Positions 1 through 9,785 are shown, counted from the first letter of the stretch. The stretch is DNA of 64,000 nt from Moorena sp. SIOASIH (GCF_010671925.1 NZ_JAAHIH010000003.1:620001-684000); one strand, 5' to 3'. Made by a program: numbers and translations. The notes: generated by a model not told the origin, from the letters alone.

Positions 1-195
1 TTAAATAGTTGGCTTAATCAGGGAGATGCTTTGTGTTTAATAGTTGTCTATTTTGTGAATTTTAAAAAAAATATTATTGATTATGAAAACATTAAAGCAA
101 TTTTTTTAAACTTAGTTGCCAATATATAAGCCAGCCAAATAAATCCTAATCTTTGATAACATCAAAAACTATTTGTTTCTCTTTCCTAATGTTAT

Positions 196-259
196 CTGTT
201 CCCTGTTCCCTGTTTCCTGTTCCCGATTCCCGATTCCCGATTCCCGATTCCCGATTCCC
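196..259. repeat. Heptanucleotide tandem repeat (STRR)
   Basis: Tandem 7-base units of the TTCCCTG and TTCCCGA types fill the last part of the gap before the first gene. The rest of positions 1-195 is AT-rich and shows no gene or recognisable site. The array ends about 35 bases before the start codon at 293. Confidence 0.85.
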
Positions 260-292
260 TTTTTATTTAAAACCAAAATATAAATCTTACTC

Positions 293-2467
293 ATGACAAA
301 TTATATAAAACTATCAACAATTAGTACCTTTGAAACCGGTATATTTGACGATGGTGCTGCTGAAATTCCTGCTTATGACACCAGCTCACAACGCCTGTTT
401 GTAGTCAATGGCGCTAATAATGCCATTGATGTACTGAATCTGAGCGATCCTGCTAATCCTACCAAAATTACTGAAATTAGCCTCAATGATTTTGGGGGAG
501 GTACCAACAGTGTTGCGGTGAATAATGGTATTGTTGCCGTAGCAGTTGAAGATGAAAATACACAGAATCCTGGTCAAGTTATTTTCTTTAACACTGATGG
601 CAATTTCTTGAATTCGGTAACTGTTGGAGCGCTACCTGATGCATTGACCTTCACCGCTGATGGTCAAAAAGTGTTGGTAGCTAATGAAGGAGAACCCAAT
701 AATGAATTTACAGTTGATCCAGAAGGGTCTGTTAGTATTATCGACATCTCTGGAGGGGTTAAGCAAGCTACTGTTACTAACGCTGACTTCAAAGCATTTA
801 ATCCTCAAATCGATCAATTGCAAGAGCAGGGAGTACGTATCTTTGGTCCCGGTGCTACAGTAGCCCAAGACTTAGAACCTGAGTTCATTACCGTGTCTGA
901 GGATTCCCAAACAGCCTGGATTACCCTGCAAGAAAATAATGCCTTAGCTGTGCTAGATATCAATCGTGGCGAAATTACTGATATCTTGCCCTTAGGATTT
1001 AAAGACCACAGTCTTCCCGGTAATGGCTTTGATGCTAGTGATCAAGATGATGGGATTAATATCCAGAATTGGCCGGTTTTCGGAATGTTCCAGCCGGATG
1101 CGATCGCATCATTTCAGGTAGACGGCAAAACCTTCCTAATTACAGCTAACGAAGGGGATAGCCGGGACTTTGAGGGCTTTAGTGAAGAAGCCCTAGTCGG
1201 AGACCTTAAGCTAGATCCCCATGCTTTCCCCGATGCGGCTGAACTCCAACAAGCTGAAAACCTGGGTTCCTTGATAGTGACAAACACCTTAGGGGATACA
1301 GACGGTGACGGTGATTTTGATCAGCTTTTTGCCTTCGGGAGTCGTTCCTTCTCGATCTCGGATGAATATGGCAATCAAGTTTTCGACAGTGGCGATGACT
1401 TCGAGCGCATCACTGCGGAATTTCTCCCTGATGACTTTAACTCCGACAATGACGCCAACAACTCCTTTGATACCCGCAGTAATGACAAGGGACCGGAACC
1501 CGAGGGAGTGGTAACAGGAGTAATTGATGGACGCACCTTCGCTTTTATTGGCTTAGAGCGTATTGGTGGAATCATGGTCTATGACGTGAGTGAGCCCACT
1601 CATCCTACCTTTGTGCAATATATCAACAACCGGGATTTTAGCGGTGATGCTGCGGCGGGAACAGCAGGAGACCTTGGGCCAGAAGGATTGACCTTCATTT
1701 CTGCCGAAGATAGTCCCAATGGCAGACCTCTGTTGGTAGCAGCCAATGAAGTGAGTGGCACGACCACCATCTATGAAATCGAGTCAATCCTTCCCGATCA
1801 AAGCATTGTGGGAGATGAGGGGGATAACAAACTAGTTGGTACTGAAGAAGATGATATCATTAAGGGTCTCGAAGGCAATGACACAATTCATGGTGACCGA
1901 AGTGATGACTTAATTCAGGGGAACCAAGGTGATGACAAGCTTGAAGGGGGTCGGGGTCATGACGACCTTGATGGTGGCAGTGGTAATGACACCATCAGAG
2001 GTGGTCGAGGTCGTGACGACCTTGACGGTGGTCTAGATAACGACTTTCTCCAAGGGGGAAGGGGTAATGATATCCTAGATGGTAACCATGGCGATGACAC
2101 GATTAAAGGGGGTCGCCATGATGATATCCTAGATGGTGGCAGTGGCGATGATATCTTAAATGGTGGTCGTGGCAGTGATGTCATGACTGGTGGTGAAGGC
2201 TATGATCACTTTATTTTTAAACAGAATAAAAGTCTATTACCCGGTGAATTTGATGTCATCAAGGACTTTGAGGTAGGTGTCGATAAAATTGAATTCCACG
2301 GTTGGGGCAATATTGATCCTCAAGAGTGGTTGAATTCGGTTATCTATGAAGGTCGGATAACTAACACCGAAGATGGGACTTTGTTTCAGGCCAATGATGG
2401 TGGAAAGGTTCTCATAGAAGGAGTGAGTGTAGAGGATCTCAGTGGCTCAGATTTCAGCTTCAGCTAA
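293..2467 (+). CDS. Choice-of-anchor I-type beta-propeller protein with C-terminal RTX calcium-binding repeats
   Basis: A 724-residue protein in two parts. Residues 1 to about 500 resemble the choice-of-anchor I / alkaline-phosphatase-like beta-propeller family, with blades carrying motifs such as LFVVNGANNAIDVLNL, VLVANEGEPN and TANEGDSRDF. From about residue 505 there is an RTX block with many GGxGxDxL-type nonapeptides (GGRGNDILDG, GGSGDDILNG), then a capping segment (DVIKDFEVGVDKIEF). There is no N-terminal signal peptide, and together with the RTX block this suggests calcium-folded export by a type I secretion system. No such transporter lies in the window. The substrate and catalytic activity are unknown. 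It stands alone between repeats and a convergent transposon gene. The domain call is firm; function is inferred. Confidence 0.85.
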   Translation: MTNYIKLSTISTFETGIFDDGAAEIPAYDTSSQRLFVVNGANNAIDVLNLSDPANPTKITEISLNDFGGGTNSVAVNNGIVAVAVEDENTQNPGQVIFFNTDGNFLNSVTVGALPDALTFTADGQKVLVANEGEPNNEFTVDPEGSVSIIDISGGVKQATVTNADFKAFNPQIDQLQEQGVRIFGPGATVAQDLEPEFITVSEDSQTAWITLQENNALAVLDINRGEITDILPLGFKDHSLPGNGFDASDQDDGINIQNWPVFGMFQPDAIASFQVDGKTFLITANEGDSRDFEGFSEEALVGDLKLDPHAFPDAAELQQAENLGSLIVTNTLGDTDGDGDFDQLFAFGSRSFSISDEYGNQVFDSGDDFERITAEFLPDDFNSDNDANNSFDTRSNDKGPEPEGVVTGVIDGRTFAFIGLERIGGIMVYDVSEPTHPTFVQYINNRDFSGDAAAGTAGDLGPEGLTFISAEDSPNGRPLLVAANEVSGTTTIYEIESILPDQSIVGDEGDNKLVGTEEDDIIKGLEGNDTIHGDRSDDLIQGNQGDDKLEGGRGHDDLDGGSGNDTIRGGRGRDDLDGGLDNDFLQGGRGNDILDGNHGDDTIKGGRHDDILDGGSGDDILNGGRGSDVMTGGEGYDHFIFKQNKSLLPGEFDVIKDFEVGVDKIEFHGWGNIDPQEWLNSVIYEGRITNTEDGTLFQANDGGKVLIEGVSVEDLSGSDFSFS

Positions 2468-2662
2468 ACCAGGAATACATCGAGACCAATGATTAGGGAG
2501 CATCTTGATCTCACTAATTTTAGCAAAATTCGTAAAATTTTGTGAATTTAGCCAATTTGGCAACATCCCTAGCTTGTTATGTTGTCTCATTGTAATTGTT
2601 CTGAGTTAGGGTCGTTTATTTTTATGAATGTTACTCCTTCAACAACAGAATGTTAGATATAG

Positions 2663-4003
2663 CTAGTCAATGGGAACCATAAGTTCTTGACATCCTCCCC
2701 TCCCGCGCGCAACTTCGCTATGCTCAGTCACTTTGAGGGAGGGGATTCCTAACTCTCGCGAATTAGGTTTTCTGCTTCGACCCGTGCCAACTAGAGTATC
2801 GTGACCGATACTCCCCGTCGCTTCCAGTCCACAGACATTTTCTACTACCGTCTGCCCGACGGCATTTAACCCTCTATTTCTAAGAACCTGACTAGCTGCT
2901 ACATCTCTTGTGGTTCTGTATCCACACTCATCGCAGTGGTGAAAGCGAATATCTAGAGTTTTTTTGCCAGTGTGTGCGCCACAATTAGGGCAAGTCTGAC
3001 TCGTGCCATCTTTATTGACCTTGGCAAAATACACATCACGTCGAAAACAAACCCATTCTAGGATATTCACAAATTGACCGAAACCAGCATCGGCACTTTG
3101 TTTTGAAAGCATTCCTCTTTGCCATGAGACAAAATTAATATCTTCAACAAATATCATGCCAGCACCATCACACAAATGATGAGCTAGTTTAAAGTGCCAA
3201 TCTTTACGAGTGTCAGATATGCGCTGATGTAGTCTAGCTATTTTCTGGTTTAGCTTGTGTCTATTATTTGACCCTTTTTGCTTATTCTTTAGCCTACGTT
3301 GCAGCAATTTCAGCTTGCGCTGTAGGGTGATCTCAAATCGAGGTCGCTTAATCTCTTCAGCATCACTGGTAGCTACAAACTTGTCAAACCCCAAGTCCAA
3401 ACCTCTAGGATGACCGTGAGGCATGGGACTAGAGACATTGACATTTAGCTGTAGTGACAGCATCACAAAGTAACCAGATGCTTTTCTAACTATCCTCGCT
3501 TGCTTGACTTGAAACCCAAAGGGAATAGGCCTTGACTGTCGCCATTTCACCCATCCCAGTTTTGGGAACTTAATCCCATCATCTCTAATTGGGTCTTTTC
3601 CTAACTGTGGAAAGACAAACGACCGCATCCGATACTTATTCTTAAAGCGAGGCAAACCAAAACCTCTGGCTTTCATATCGTCCCAAGCTCTATCTAAAGT
3701 TCTTAGGGTTTGTTGTAGTACTTGAGAGTGAACTGTTTTCAGATGAGGATAGAGTTTCTTGGCTTGAGTTAATTGCTTGGCTTGCTTATGGTAATTCGGA
3801 AATGGTTCGTCGGCAGAAATGATGTACTCGGATTGAATCGAACAAGCATTAATAGGTGACTTACGAGATGCACACCAATCTTTACGCTGCCTAAGGGCAA
3901 AATTCCAGACAGAACGACAAATATCTAGGGTTTGCTCGATAGATTCAATCTGTTCGGCAGTTGGTTCTAGTTTGTACTCGTAGGTCATTGTTAGCATGGC
4001 CAT
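2663..4003 (-). CDS. tnpB: TnpB, RNA-guided nuclease of an IS200/IS605-type element (copy 1)
   Basis: A TnpB-family RuvC nuclease, the accessory protein of IS200/IS605 transposons that cuts DNA guided by an RNA from the element's right end. Visible parts are an N-terminal helical segment (YEYKLEPTAEQ), RuvC-I with its Asp in RGLDLGFDKFVATSD, RuvC-II with its Glu in IFVEDINF, a four-Cys zinc ribbon (CPNCG and CDECGY), and RuvC-III Asp in YRTTRDVAASQ. All three acidic catalytic residues are present, so the enzyme may be active. The frame is open upstream to 4099, but the conserved start fits Met at 4003 (or 3997/3988), because the longer version runs into an element-end hairpin. The C-terminal codons overlap the right-end RNA stem near 2695-2742. 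No TnpA transposase is nearby, so the element is not self-mobile. Confidence 0.9.
   Translation of the reverse strand: MAMLTMTYEYKLEPTAEQIESIEQTLDICRSVWNFALRQRKDWCASRKSPINACSIQSEYIISADEPFPNYHKQAKQLTQAKKLYPHLKTVHSQVLQQTLRTLDRAWDDMKARGFGLPRFKNKYRMRSFVFPQLGKDPIRDDGIKFPKLGWVKWRQSRPIPFGFQVKQARIVRKASGYFVMLSLQLNVNVSSPMPHGHPRGLDLGFDKFVATSDAEEIKRPRFEITLQRKLKLLQRRLKNKQKGSNNRHKLNQKIARLHQRISDTRKDWHFKLAHHLCDGAGMIFVEDINFVSWQRGMLSKQSADAGFGQFVNILEWVCFRRDVYFAKVNKDGTSQTCPNCGAHTGKKTLDIRFHHCDECGYRTTRDVAASQVLRNRGLNAVGQTVVENVCGLEATGSIGHDTLVGTGRSRKPNSRELGIPSLKVTEHSEVARGRGGCQELMVPID
2690..2745 (-). ncRNA. Putative right-end / reRNA stem-loop of TnpB copy 1
   Basis: An 8-bp stem (2695-2702 CCCCTCCC with 2735-2742 GGGAGGGG) encloses a loop of about 32 bases. 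It overlaps the 3' end of the minus-strand tnpB gene, which is where TnpB guide RNAs (omega RNA / reRNA) are made in known elements. The stem is seen directly. The RNA identity and exact end are inferred, and the guide would lie at lower coordinates, beyond about 2690. Confidence 0.5.
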
Positions 4004-4051
4004 ATTATAGCTTACATGGGCTATAATGTTGTGTAAATATTTAATAAATTT

Positions 4052-4085
4052 GCCAATTATCGGGGCATCGAACCCCTCAATTGGC
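4052..4085. repeat. Imperfect hairpin at presumed left end of the TnpB element
   Basis: GCCAATT (4052-4058) pairs with AATTGGC (4079-4085), with an inner GGGG/CCCC stem and a short loop. It lies about 50 bases upstream of the preferred tnpB start at 4003, where an IS200/IS605 left-end structure would be expected. It could instead act as a terminator or regulatory hairpin between the divergent tnpB and the lipoprotein gene at 4294. Confidence 0.45.
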
Positions 4086-4293
4086 TTAAGGGAGTCCATG
4101 TCTCACCGCCCTATAACATTGTGTTCGTCAGCGAACACTCGTCATGTCCGACGGGGTTTTATAGCTCCCTCAAACTCCCTCGTTTCGATAAACCTGAAAT
4201 TACTCAAGGGTGCATCTACTTTTTTTCAGGTTTTTTTCAGGATACTTTTTTCGGTAAATCTCCTGAGTCAGCTAGTCAAAGACAGAGTAAACT

Positions 4294-5208
4294 ATGTTCC
4301 GAAAGGTTGTAACCACAATCGCCCTGATTGGGATCCTAATTCCCCTATGGGGTTGTCAAAATCAGAGCGAATCTCAAACTAAAGAAGTGATTGTGCTAGG
4401 GGACATTGCTGTGAATCCAGCCAGAAAGCAACGTTTTCAAGGGGTTGCTGATTACCTGGCAGCTAATTTAGATCAGGCAGGAATTGGTCAGGGGGAGGTC
4501 AAAATTGCTTCTGATCAAGAAACCATGGCGCAATGGATAAAATCTGGCGAAGTGGATCTTTACATGGATAGTCCTTATCCAGCCATGTATATGGTTAACC
4601 AAACTGGTGCTAAGGTCATCCTGCGCCGCTGGAAGAAGGGTGTTGCTGAGTACAGTACTATATTTTTCGCCCGCCAAGATAGTGGTCTGAAATCTCTGGA
4701 AGACTTAAAAGGCAAAATGCTTGCCCTAGAGGTTCCCTTCTCCTCCTCAGGTTATATGTTTCCTCTGTCTCATCTGATGAAAGCCGGTATGAATCCAGTG
4801 GAGAAGGCGGAAGCGAATCATGAGGTGCCTAAGAATCAGGTGGGATATGTTTTTGCTGGTGATGACCTCAACACTGTGCGCTGGGTATTGAGCAAAAATG
4901 TTGATGCTGGTGCTACTGACAGTGAAACCTTTGCAGAATTGCCAGAGAGTCAACGGTCACAGCTAGTGGTCTTGGCAGAAACCAACAAATTTCCTCGACA
5001 GGTGGTAGTTGCTGCACCAGATATGGATCCTAAGGTACTTGAGGAAGTCAAACAAGTACTAATCAAAATGCATAAGAACAAAGAGGGTAAGGAAATTTTA
5101 CATAAATTCAAAAAGACTGCCAAATTTGATCAATTTCCCCAAGAAGCAAAAGCAGCTTTAGCACAGATGGAAGAGTATTTTGAATTAGTGCAGGGACAGG
5201 ATAAGTAA
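4294..5208 (+). CDS. PhnD-like phosphate/phosphite/phosphonate ABC transporter substrate-binding lipoprotein
   Basis: A 304-residue periplasmic binding protein. The N-terminus has a lipoprotein signal: a charged start (MFRK), a hydrophobic stretch and a lipobox ending in LWGC, so Cys21 is likely lipidated. The mature part matches the PhnD family: an early IALGDI-like strand (VIVLGDIAVNP), the segment DLYMDSPYPAMYM, LKSLEDLKGKMLALEVPFSSSGYMFP, and GATDSETFAEL. Such proteins deliver phosphonate, phosphite or phosphate to an ABC permease, but no permease or ATPase gene is adjacent here. The gene is an orphan copy between a TnpB element and a glycosyltransferase. The ligand cannot be read from sequence. 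Confidence 0.85.
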   Translation: MFRKVVTTIALIGILIPLWGCQNQSESQTKEVIVLGDIAVNPARKQRFQGVADYLAANLDQAGIGQGEVKIASDQETMAQWIKSGEVDLYMDSPYPAMYMVNQTGAKVILRRWKKGVAEYSTIFFARQDSGLKSLEDLKGKMLALEVPFSSSGYMFPLSHLMKAGMNPVEKAEANHEVPKNQVGYVFAGDDLNTVRWVLSKNVDAGATDSETFAELPESQRSQLVVLAETNKFPRQVVVAAPDMDPKVLEEVKQVLIKMHKNKEGKEILHKFKKTAKFDQFPQEAKAALAQMEEYFELVQGQDK

Positions 5209-5307
5209 TCTAGAAGTTGCTCAATGATGGCGTCAGGTCGTGACTGCTCCTAAGGTTGATTAGGAATAGTGCTATCTTTAACGCAACTTGGTATTAAGAA
5301 ATATCCC

Positions 5308-6477
5308 ATGCGAATTTTACAAATCGTCCCGTCGATTTCCCTGGTATATGGTGGTCCGAGTCAAATGGTAAAGGGACTATCTCAGGCTCTGGCATCTCAA
5401 GGGGTAGAAATTACAGTACTAACTACTAACTCTAATGGGGATGCTGGTCAACCCCCTTTGGATGTACCCCTGGATAAACCAGTAGAACAGGATGGTTATC
5501 AGATCAGATACTTCCGTTGTTCTCCCTTTCGCCGCTATAAATTTTCCCTCGACTTATTAAGCTGGCTATGGCAACACGCCTCAGAATTTGACCTAGCCCA
5601 TATCCATGCCTTATTTTCCCCAGTGAGTACAGCAGCGGCTACCATCGCCCGAAAACAGGGATTACCCTACCTATTGCGTCCCTTAGGTACCCTTGACCCA
5701 GCGGATTTGCGGAAAAAACAACAGCTAAAGCGCATCTATGCCGCACTGTGGGAGAAACCGAATTTAGCTGGAGCAGCTGGTATACACTTTACGAGTCCAC
5801 AGGAAGCTAAGATTTCGGAACGTTTTGGGACAGCATCCCCTGATATCGTGATTCCCTTAGGAGTAACGCCGCCAATCGAGCAACAACAAGGGAGAGCACG
5901 TACTGAATTGAAGATTCCCCATGACCAACCCTTAGTGTTGTTTATGTCTCGTATTGACCCGAAGAAGGGATTGGATTTACTTATCCCAGCTCTAGAGAAG
6001 CTATTAAACGAAGGATTCCAGTTTCACTTTGTCTTGGCGGGAACTAATCCTCAAGACCCAAGTTATGAAAATAGTATCATAGACCAGATAAAGGCTTCAA
6101 GTCTATCATCAAATACCACCATTACTGGTTTCGTGACCGGTGACTTGAAAGCAGCATTGTTAAATGATGCGGATGTATTTGTGCTGCCATCTTACTACGA
6201 AAACTTTGGGATTGCAGTAGCGGAAGCGATGGTGGCTGGGACAGCAGTGGTGATTTCTGACCAAGTCCATATTTGGGAAAACGTCAAAGATGCTGAAGCA
6301 GGATGGGTGAGTCCTTGCGAGGTTCAGGCTTTGACTAGACAGTTACGGGAAGCCCTTCAAAATAAAGAGGAATGCCAACTGCGGGGAGTCAAGGCTCAGG
6401 AGTATGCTTTAAAGCACTATAGTTGGAATGCGATCGCACAACAAATGATTCAGGTTTACCATCAAATTAGTCATTAG
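5308..6477 (+). CDS. GT4-family glycosyltransferase
   Basis: A 389-residue GT-B fold enzyme that would transfer a sugar from a nucleotide-sugar donor. It begins MRILQIVPSISLVYGGPSQMVKGL, the usual N-terminal glycine-rich acceptor loop. The C-terminal half has VLFMSRIDPKKGLDLLIPAL and the E-x7-E signature region (PSYYENFGIAVAEAMVAGTAVV). The frame is open from a GTG at 5269, but ATG 5308 gives the standard family N-terminus and is chosen. It lies 99 bases after the PhnD-like gene on the same strand and probably belongs with the glycan genes further along. Donor and acceptor are unknown. Confidence 0.88.
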   Translation: MRILQIVPSISLVYGGPSQMVKGLSQALASQGVEITVLTTNSNGDAGQPPLDVPLDKPVEQDGYQIRYFRCSPFRRYKFSLDLLSWLWQHASEFDLAHIHALFSPVSTAAATIARKQGLPYLLRPLGTLDPADLRKKQQLKRIYAALWEKPNLAGAAGIHFTSPQEAKISERFGTASPDIVIPLGVTPPIEQQQGRARTELKIPHDQPLVLFMSRIDPKKGLDLLIPALEKLLNEGFQFHFVLAGTNPQDPSYENSIIDQIKASSLSSNTTITGFVTGDLKAALLNDADVFVLPSYYENFGIAVAEAMVAGTAVVISDQVHIWENVKDAEAGWVSPCEVQALTRQLREALQNKEECQLRGVKAQEYALKHYSWNAIAQQMIQVYHQISH

Positions 6478-6573
6478 TACCCCTACGGGTACTGTCAAAC
6501 CCCCGATAAACCAAGCAAAATAGATGTATCAGCCAATTAGCTAAAACAACACAGAGCAATAGATAAACGATAC

Positions 6574-7473
6574 ATGAAAATGGAACGTATTCAGGAAATT
6601 CCTACCTTTAAAATTAATGGTTTTGCTGCTCTGGTAGGGATTATTGCGATCGCTAGTTTTGGTGTGTGGTTAGGTAAAGGTCTTGTGGGGTTTTCCAATA
6701 TCAACGACTTATTGATCTATACCAACAACTTATTTGGTATTGGTCTAGTGATCGTAGCCTTGGTTGCCCTAAAAGGCTTTCTGACTGTGCAGCCTAACCA
6801 AGCCCGAGTGCTAGTGTTTTTAGGGAGCTACGTTGGCAGTGTCCGTACCTCTGGCTTTTGGTGGGTTAACCCTTTCGCCTCCAAGCAACTGGTTTCTCTT
6901 CGAGTGCGTAATTTCAACAGCGATAAGCTGAAGGTAAATGACGCGAAAGGCAACCCCATTGAGATTGCTGCGGTAGTTGTCTGGCGAGTTGTAGACTCAG
7001 CCAAAGCCACATTTGACGTAAATTCCTATGTAGATTTTGTGGCCATCCAAAGCGAGACTGCTATCCGTGGTTTAGCCAGTCGTTATCCCTACGATACTAA
7101 TCAAGAAAAGCTAGCGTCACTCAGAGGCAGCCCCGAAGAGATTGCAGCAGCTCTCAAGGAAGAATTACAGGCTCGCTTGGAGGTGTCAGGTGTCGAGGTG
7201 ATAGATAGTCGTATTTCCTATTTAGCCTACGCTCCGGAAATTGCCCAAGTGATGCTAAGGCGTCAGCAAGCACAAGCTATAATAGCAGCTCGTCAAGAAA
7301 TTATCGAAGGTGCCTTAAGCATGGTGGAAATGTCCATCAAGCGGCTAAAGGATCACCAAATTATTGAGCTAGACGAGGAAACAAAAGCAGCAATGATTAA
7401 CAATTTGCTAGTGGTTTTGACGGCTGAGCAAAATATACAACCTGTGGTCAATACTGGTAGTCTTAAACTTTAA
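6574..7473 (+). CDS. SPFH / band 7 domain membrane protein
   Basis: A 299-residue protein of the stomatin-prohibitin-flotillin family. Two hydrophobic segments near residues 14-34 and 49-69 anchor it. Next comes a segment VQPNQARVLVFLGSYVGSVRTSGFWWVNPF typical of band 7 proteins, the body of the SPFH domain (VAAVVVWRVVDSAKATFDV, VESEVIDSRISYLAYAPEIA-like region), and a helical C-terminus. Family members form large membrane scaffolds and often associate with proteases or microdomains. The gene stands alone, 96 bases after the GT4 gene and followed by repeats. The specific role is unknown. Confidence 0.85.
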   Translation: MKMERIQEIPTFKINGFAALVGIIAIASFGVWLGKGLVGFSNINDLLIYTNNLFGIGLVIVALVALKGFLTVQPNQARVLVFLGSYVGSVRTSGFWWVNPFASKQLVSLRVRNFNSDKLKVNDAKGNPIEIAAVVVWRVVDSAKATFDVNSYVDFVAIQSETAIRGLASRYPYDTNQEKLASLRGSPEEIAAALKEELQARLEVSGVEVIDSRISYLAYAPEIAQVMLRRQQAQAIIAARQEIIEGALSMVEMSIKRLKDHQIIELDEETKAAMINNLLVVLTAEQNIQPVVNTGSLKL

Positions 7474-7677
<204 letters not shown>

Positions 7678-7767
7678 CTAAAGGTAAAGCTGTTACTTGA
7701 CCATAACTTTCGGGAATTCTATCAATAGAAACTCTAATAGTTTTCAGCTTCATCAGGTAATCAAACT

Positions 7768-8520
7768 ATGGATTTGGAACAGATTTCCCGAAAAAGCCTC
7801 TTTGGTCAGCTTTTACGTTTGCCCTTAAGGCTAATTCCTCCTGAGATGACAATGCCGATCTGGCTAGGTAAGCTCGCGGGTAAAAAATGGATAGTTGGTG
7901 CTGGGAGAAACGGCTGTTGGTTAGGGACTTATGAGTATGACAACCAACGGGTGCTTGAAAAAACTGTGAAATTAGGAAACACTGTATTTGATATTGGAGC
8001 TCACGCTGGTTTCTTTACACTATTGACTTCGGTGCTAGTCGGTGAGAAGGGAAAAGTTTTTGCCTTTGAGCCCCTACCCCAAAACCTTGGTTACTTAAGA
8101 AAACATCTGTCTATCAACAGCATTACCAATGCAACAGTTATGGCAGCAGCGGTTTCAGAGCGCTCTGGTATGGCATCCTTTAGAGAAACTTCTGGTAGTT
8201 ATCAGGGGGGTATTTCTTCTCAAGGAACACTTCAAGTCAAGATGGTCAGTTTAGATGAACTGATCGCCAGTGGTGAACTTCCTGTGCCGGACTGCATCAA
8301 AATTGATGTCGAGGGGCATGAGAAGTTCGTTCTACTTGGTGCCAAATCTCTGTTGGAAAGTGCTCATCCTACCATTTTCTTGTCTATCCATGGACGACCT
8401 GTCTATCAGCAATGTTGTCAGTTGTTAGAATCTTTGGGCTACAAGATTCAAGTCTTAGACAAACCCCATGGTGGAGAACTTCCAAAAAACCTTGATTTGA
8501 TCGCTTCTTACCCGGGTTGA
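7768..8520 (+). CDS. FkbM-family methyltransferase
   Basis: A 250-residue class I SAM-dependent methyltransferase of the FkbM type, which O-methylates sugars or natural products. SAM-binding motif I is VFDIGAHAGFFTLL, followed by the acidic motif VFAFEPLPQNLGYLRKHL. The FkbM signature DCIKIDVEGHEKFVLLGA holds the characteristic D-x-E-G. Length is typical. An AGG-containing sequence sits a few bases before ATG 7768. It is separated from its neighbours by repeats and is likely part of the dispersed surface-glycan gene set. The target is unknown. Confidence 0.88.
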   Translation: MDLEQISRKSLFGQLLRLPLRLIPPEMTMPIWLGKLAGKKWIVGAGRNGCWLGTYEYDNQRVLEKTVKLGNTVFDIGAHAGFFTLLTSVLVGEKGKVFAFEPLPQNLGYLRKHLSINSITNATVMAAAVSERSGMASFRETSGSYQGGISSQGTLQVKMVSLDELIASGELPVPDCIKIDVEGHEKFVLLGAKSLLESAHPTIFLSIHGRPVYQQCCQLLESLGYKIQVLDKPHGGELPKNLDLIASYPG

Positions 8521-8813
8521 CCGATTGACTGTAAGTAGTAATATCATGCTCGGTTGAACACTTATAAATAGTAGGTAATAGGGAACAGGGAACAGGGAAC
8601 AGGGAACAGGGAATTAGGAGGGAGATTGCCTACCAGAAGGAAGCTAAGTTTTTTCATAACTGATTAGCTGAACATCATATAAGCCTTCAGATCGAGTCCG
8701 GTTTAACCCTATATATAGCCTTTATCATAGCTATTAGTTAGGTACACAGGATTTTTTCCCTATTCCCTATTCCCTATTCCCTATTCCCTATTCCCTATTC
8801 CCTGTTCCCTATT
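8521..8813. repeat. Intergenic repeats: (GGGAACA)n, (CCTATTC)n and a MITE-type end
   Basis: Heptamers of the AACAGGG type fill about 8577-8614 and of the CCTATTC type about 8757-8810. Between them, near 8716-8750, lies a motif like the ends of the MITE at 54763-54895 (atagc, ttatcatagctat, then ggtacacagg). No gene is visible in this gap between two convergent genes. Confidence 0.75.
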
Positions 8814-9785
8814 TTAAATTGCCCCATGACCCAAAGCCAAACCAGCAACCAGCATCCCTAGTACCAAAAACGGTTGCGCACTAGCCTGGTATTTGACATC
8901 ATTTTTCAGGGGGTCACGAAGAAAGTACATATCTTGGAAGGTGATTTGGGGGATGATTAATAGGATGAGAATAGCAGCGTAGAGGTTCTGATGAATGCTG
9001 ATTAAATAACCAGCAATCCCTGCTTGAAAGACATCAATCATCACCACACAAATCCAAGCTGCTGTGGTAACACCAAACATGACCGGTAGGGATTTTAAGC
9101 CCAATTCGCGATCGCCTTCCACACTCTTGAAATCATTGACTACTGCAATACCTAACCCTGCCAGGGAGTAGAACAGGGTCAGAATCATAATAGTCCCGTT
9201 AAGATGACCAAATAAGCCATGACCTGCCCACCAAGGAAGGGCGATATAGCTGGCACCGAGAGCATAGTTTCCCAGCCAACCATTTTTTTTCAGTTTCAGG
9301 GGTGGGGCAGAATAGATATACGCTAGAAAGGCACCACCTAGGGTAAGACAGGTGAGTGTCGGAAATTCATGACCAGCCCAAACATCAAGTCCGTAGCTAA
9401 GAGCGATACCTGCTAGGAGTAGCACCACAATCTGGGTGATCACCTGGGGGATAGAGATGGCTCCCGATGGGATAGGACGGTAAGGTTCATTAATGGCGTC
9501 GATTTCGCGGTCATAGAAATCATTCAGGGTTTGGGTATACCCTGCCATCAACGGACCAGAAAGCAACATACAGGCGGCTGCCATCAGAAGGTCTTCGAGT
9601 GTCCAAGTGTAGCCACCGGAGGAAGCAGCACCACACACTACCCCCCACATCAGGGGTATCCAGGTAATTGGCTTCATCAACTGCAGGCGAATCTTCCATA
9701 GGTTGCTTTCACCAGGAGCTGCGCCTTTCATACCCAGTAGCTGACGGGTTTTGGCACTTTGTTCAGTTAGATTTTCTTCAGCCAT
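8814..9785 (-). CDS. chlG: Chlorophyll synthase (chlorophyllide polyprenyltransferase)
   Basis: A 323-residue UbiA-superfamily prenyltransferase that esterifies chlorophyllide a with a phytyl or geranylgeranyl chain, the last step of chlorophyll a synthesis, in the thylakoid membrane. The N-terminus (TRQLLGMKGA, IRLQLMKPITWIPLMWG) is typical of cyanobacterial ChlG. The first Asp-rich motif is NDFYDREIDAINEPYRPIPSG and the second is VNDFKSVEGDRELGLKSLPV. About eight to nine membrane segments are visible and the length is normal. Only 9 bases separate it from the upstream ArsA-like gene on the same strand, so the two are probably co-transcribed. A strong call. Confidence 0.97.
   Translation of the reverse strand: MAEENLTEQSAKTRQLLGMKGAAPGESNLWKIRLQLMKPITWIPLMWGVVCGAASSGGYTWTLEDLLMAAACMLLSGPLMAGYTQTLNDFYDREIDAINEPYRPIPSGAISIPQVITQIVVLLLAGIALSYGLDVWAGHEFPTLTCLTLGGAFLAYIYSAPPLKLKKNGWLGNYALGASYIALPWWAGHGLFGHLNGTIMILTLFYSLAGLGIAVVNDFKSVEGDRELGLKSLPVMFGVTTAAWICVVMIDVFQAGIAGYLISIHQNLYAAILILLIIPQITFQDMYFLRDPLKNDVKYQASAQPFLVLGMLVAGLALGHGAI

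Noticed and set aside
4026..4382. 118-codon frame overlapping the PhnD-like gene start
   Set aside because: Overlaps the lipoprotein signal region in another frame and spans the TnpB element end.
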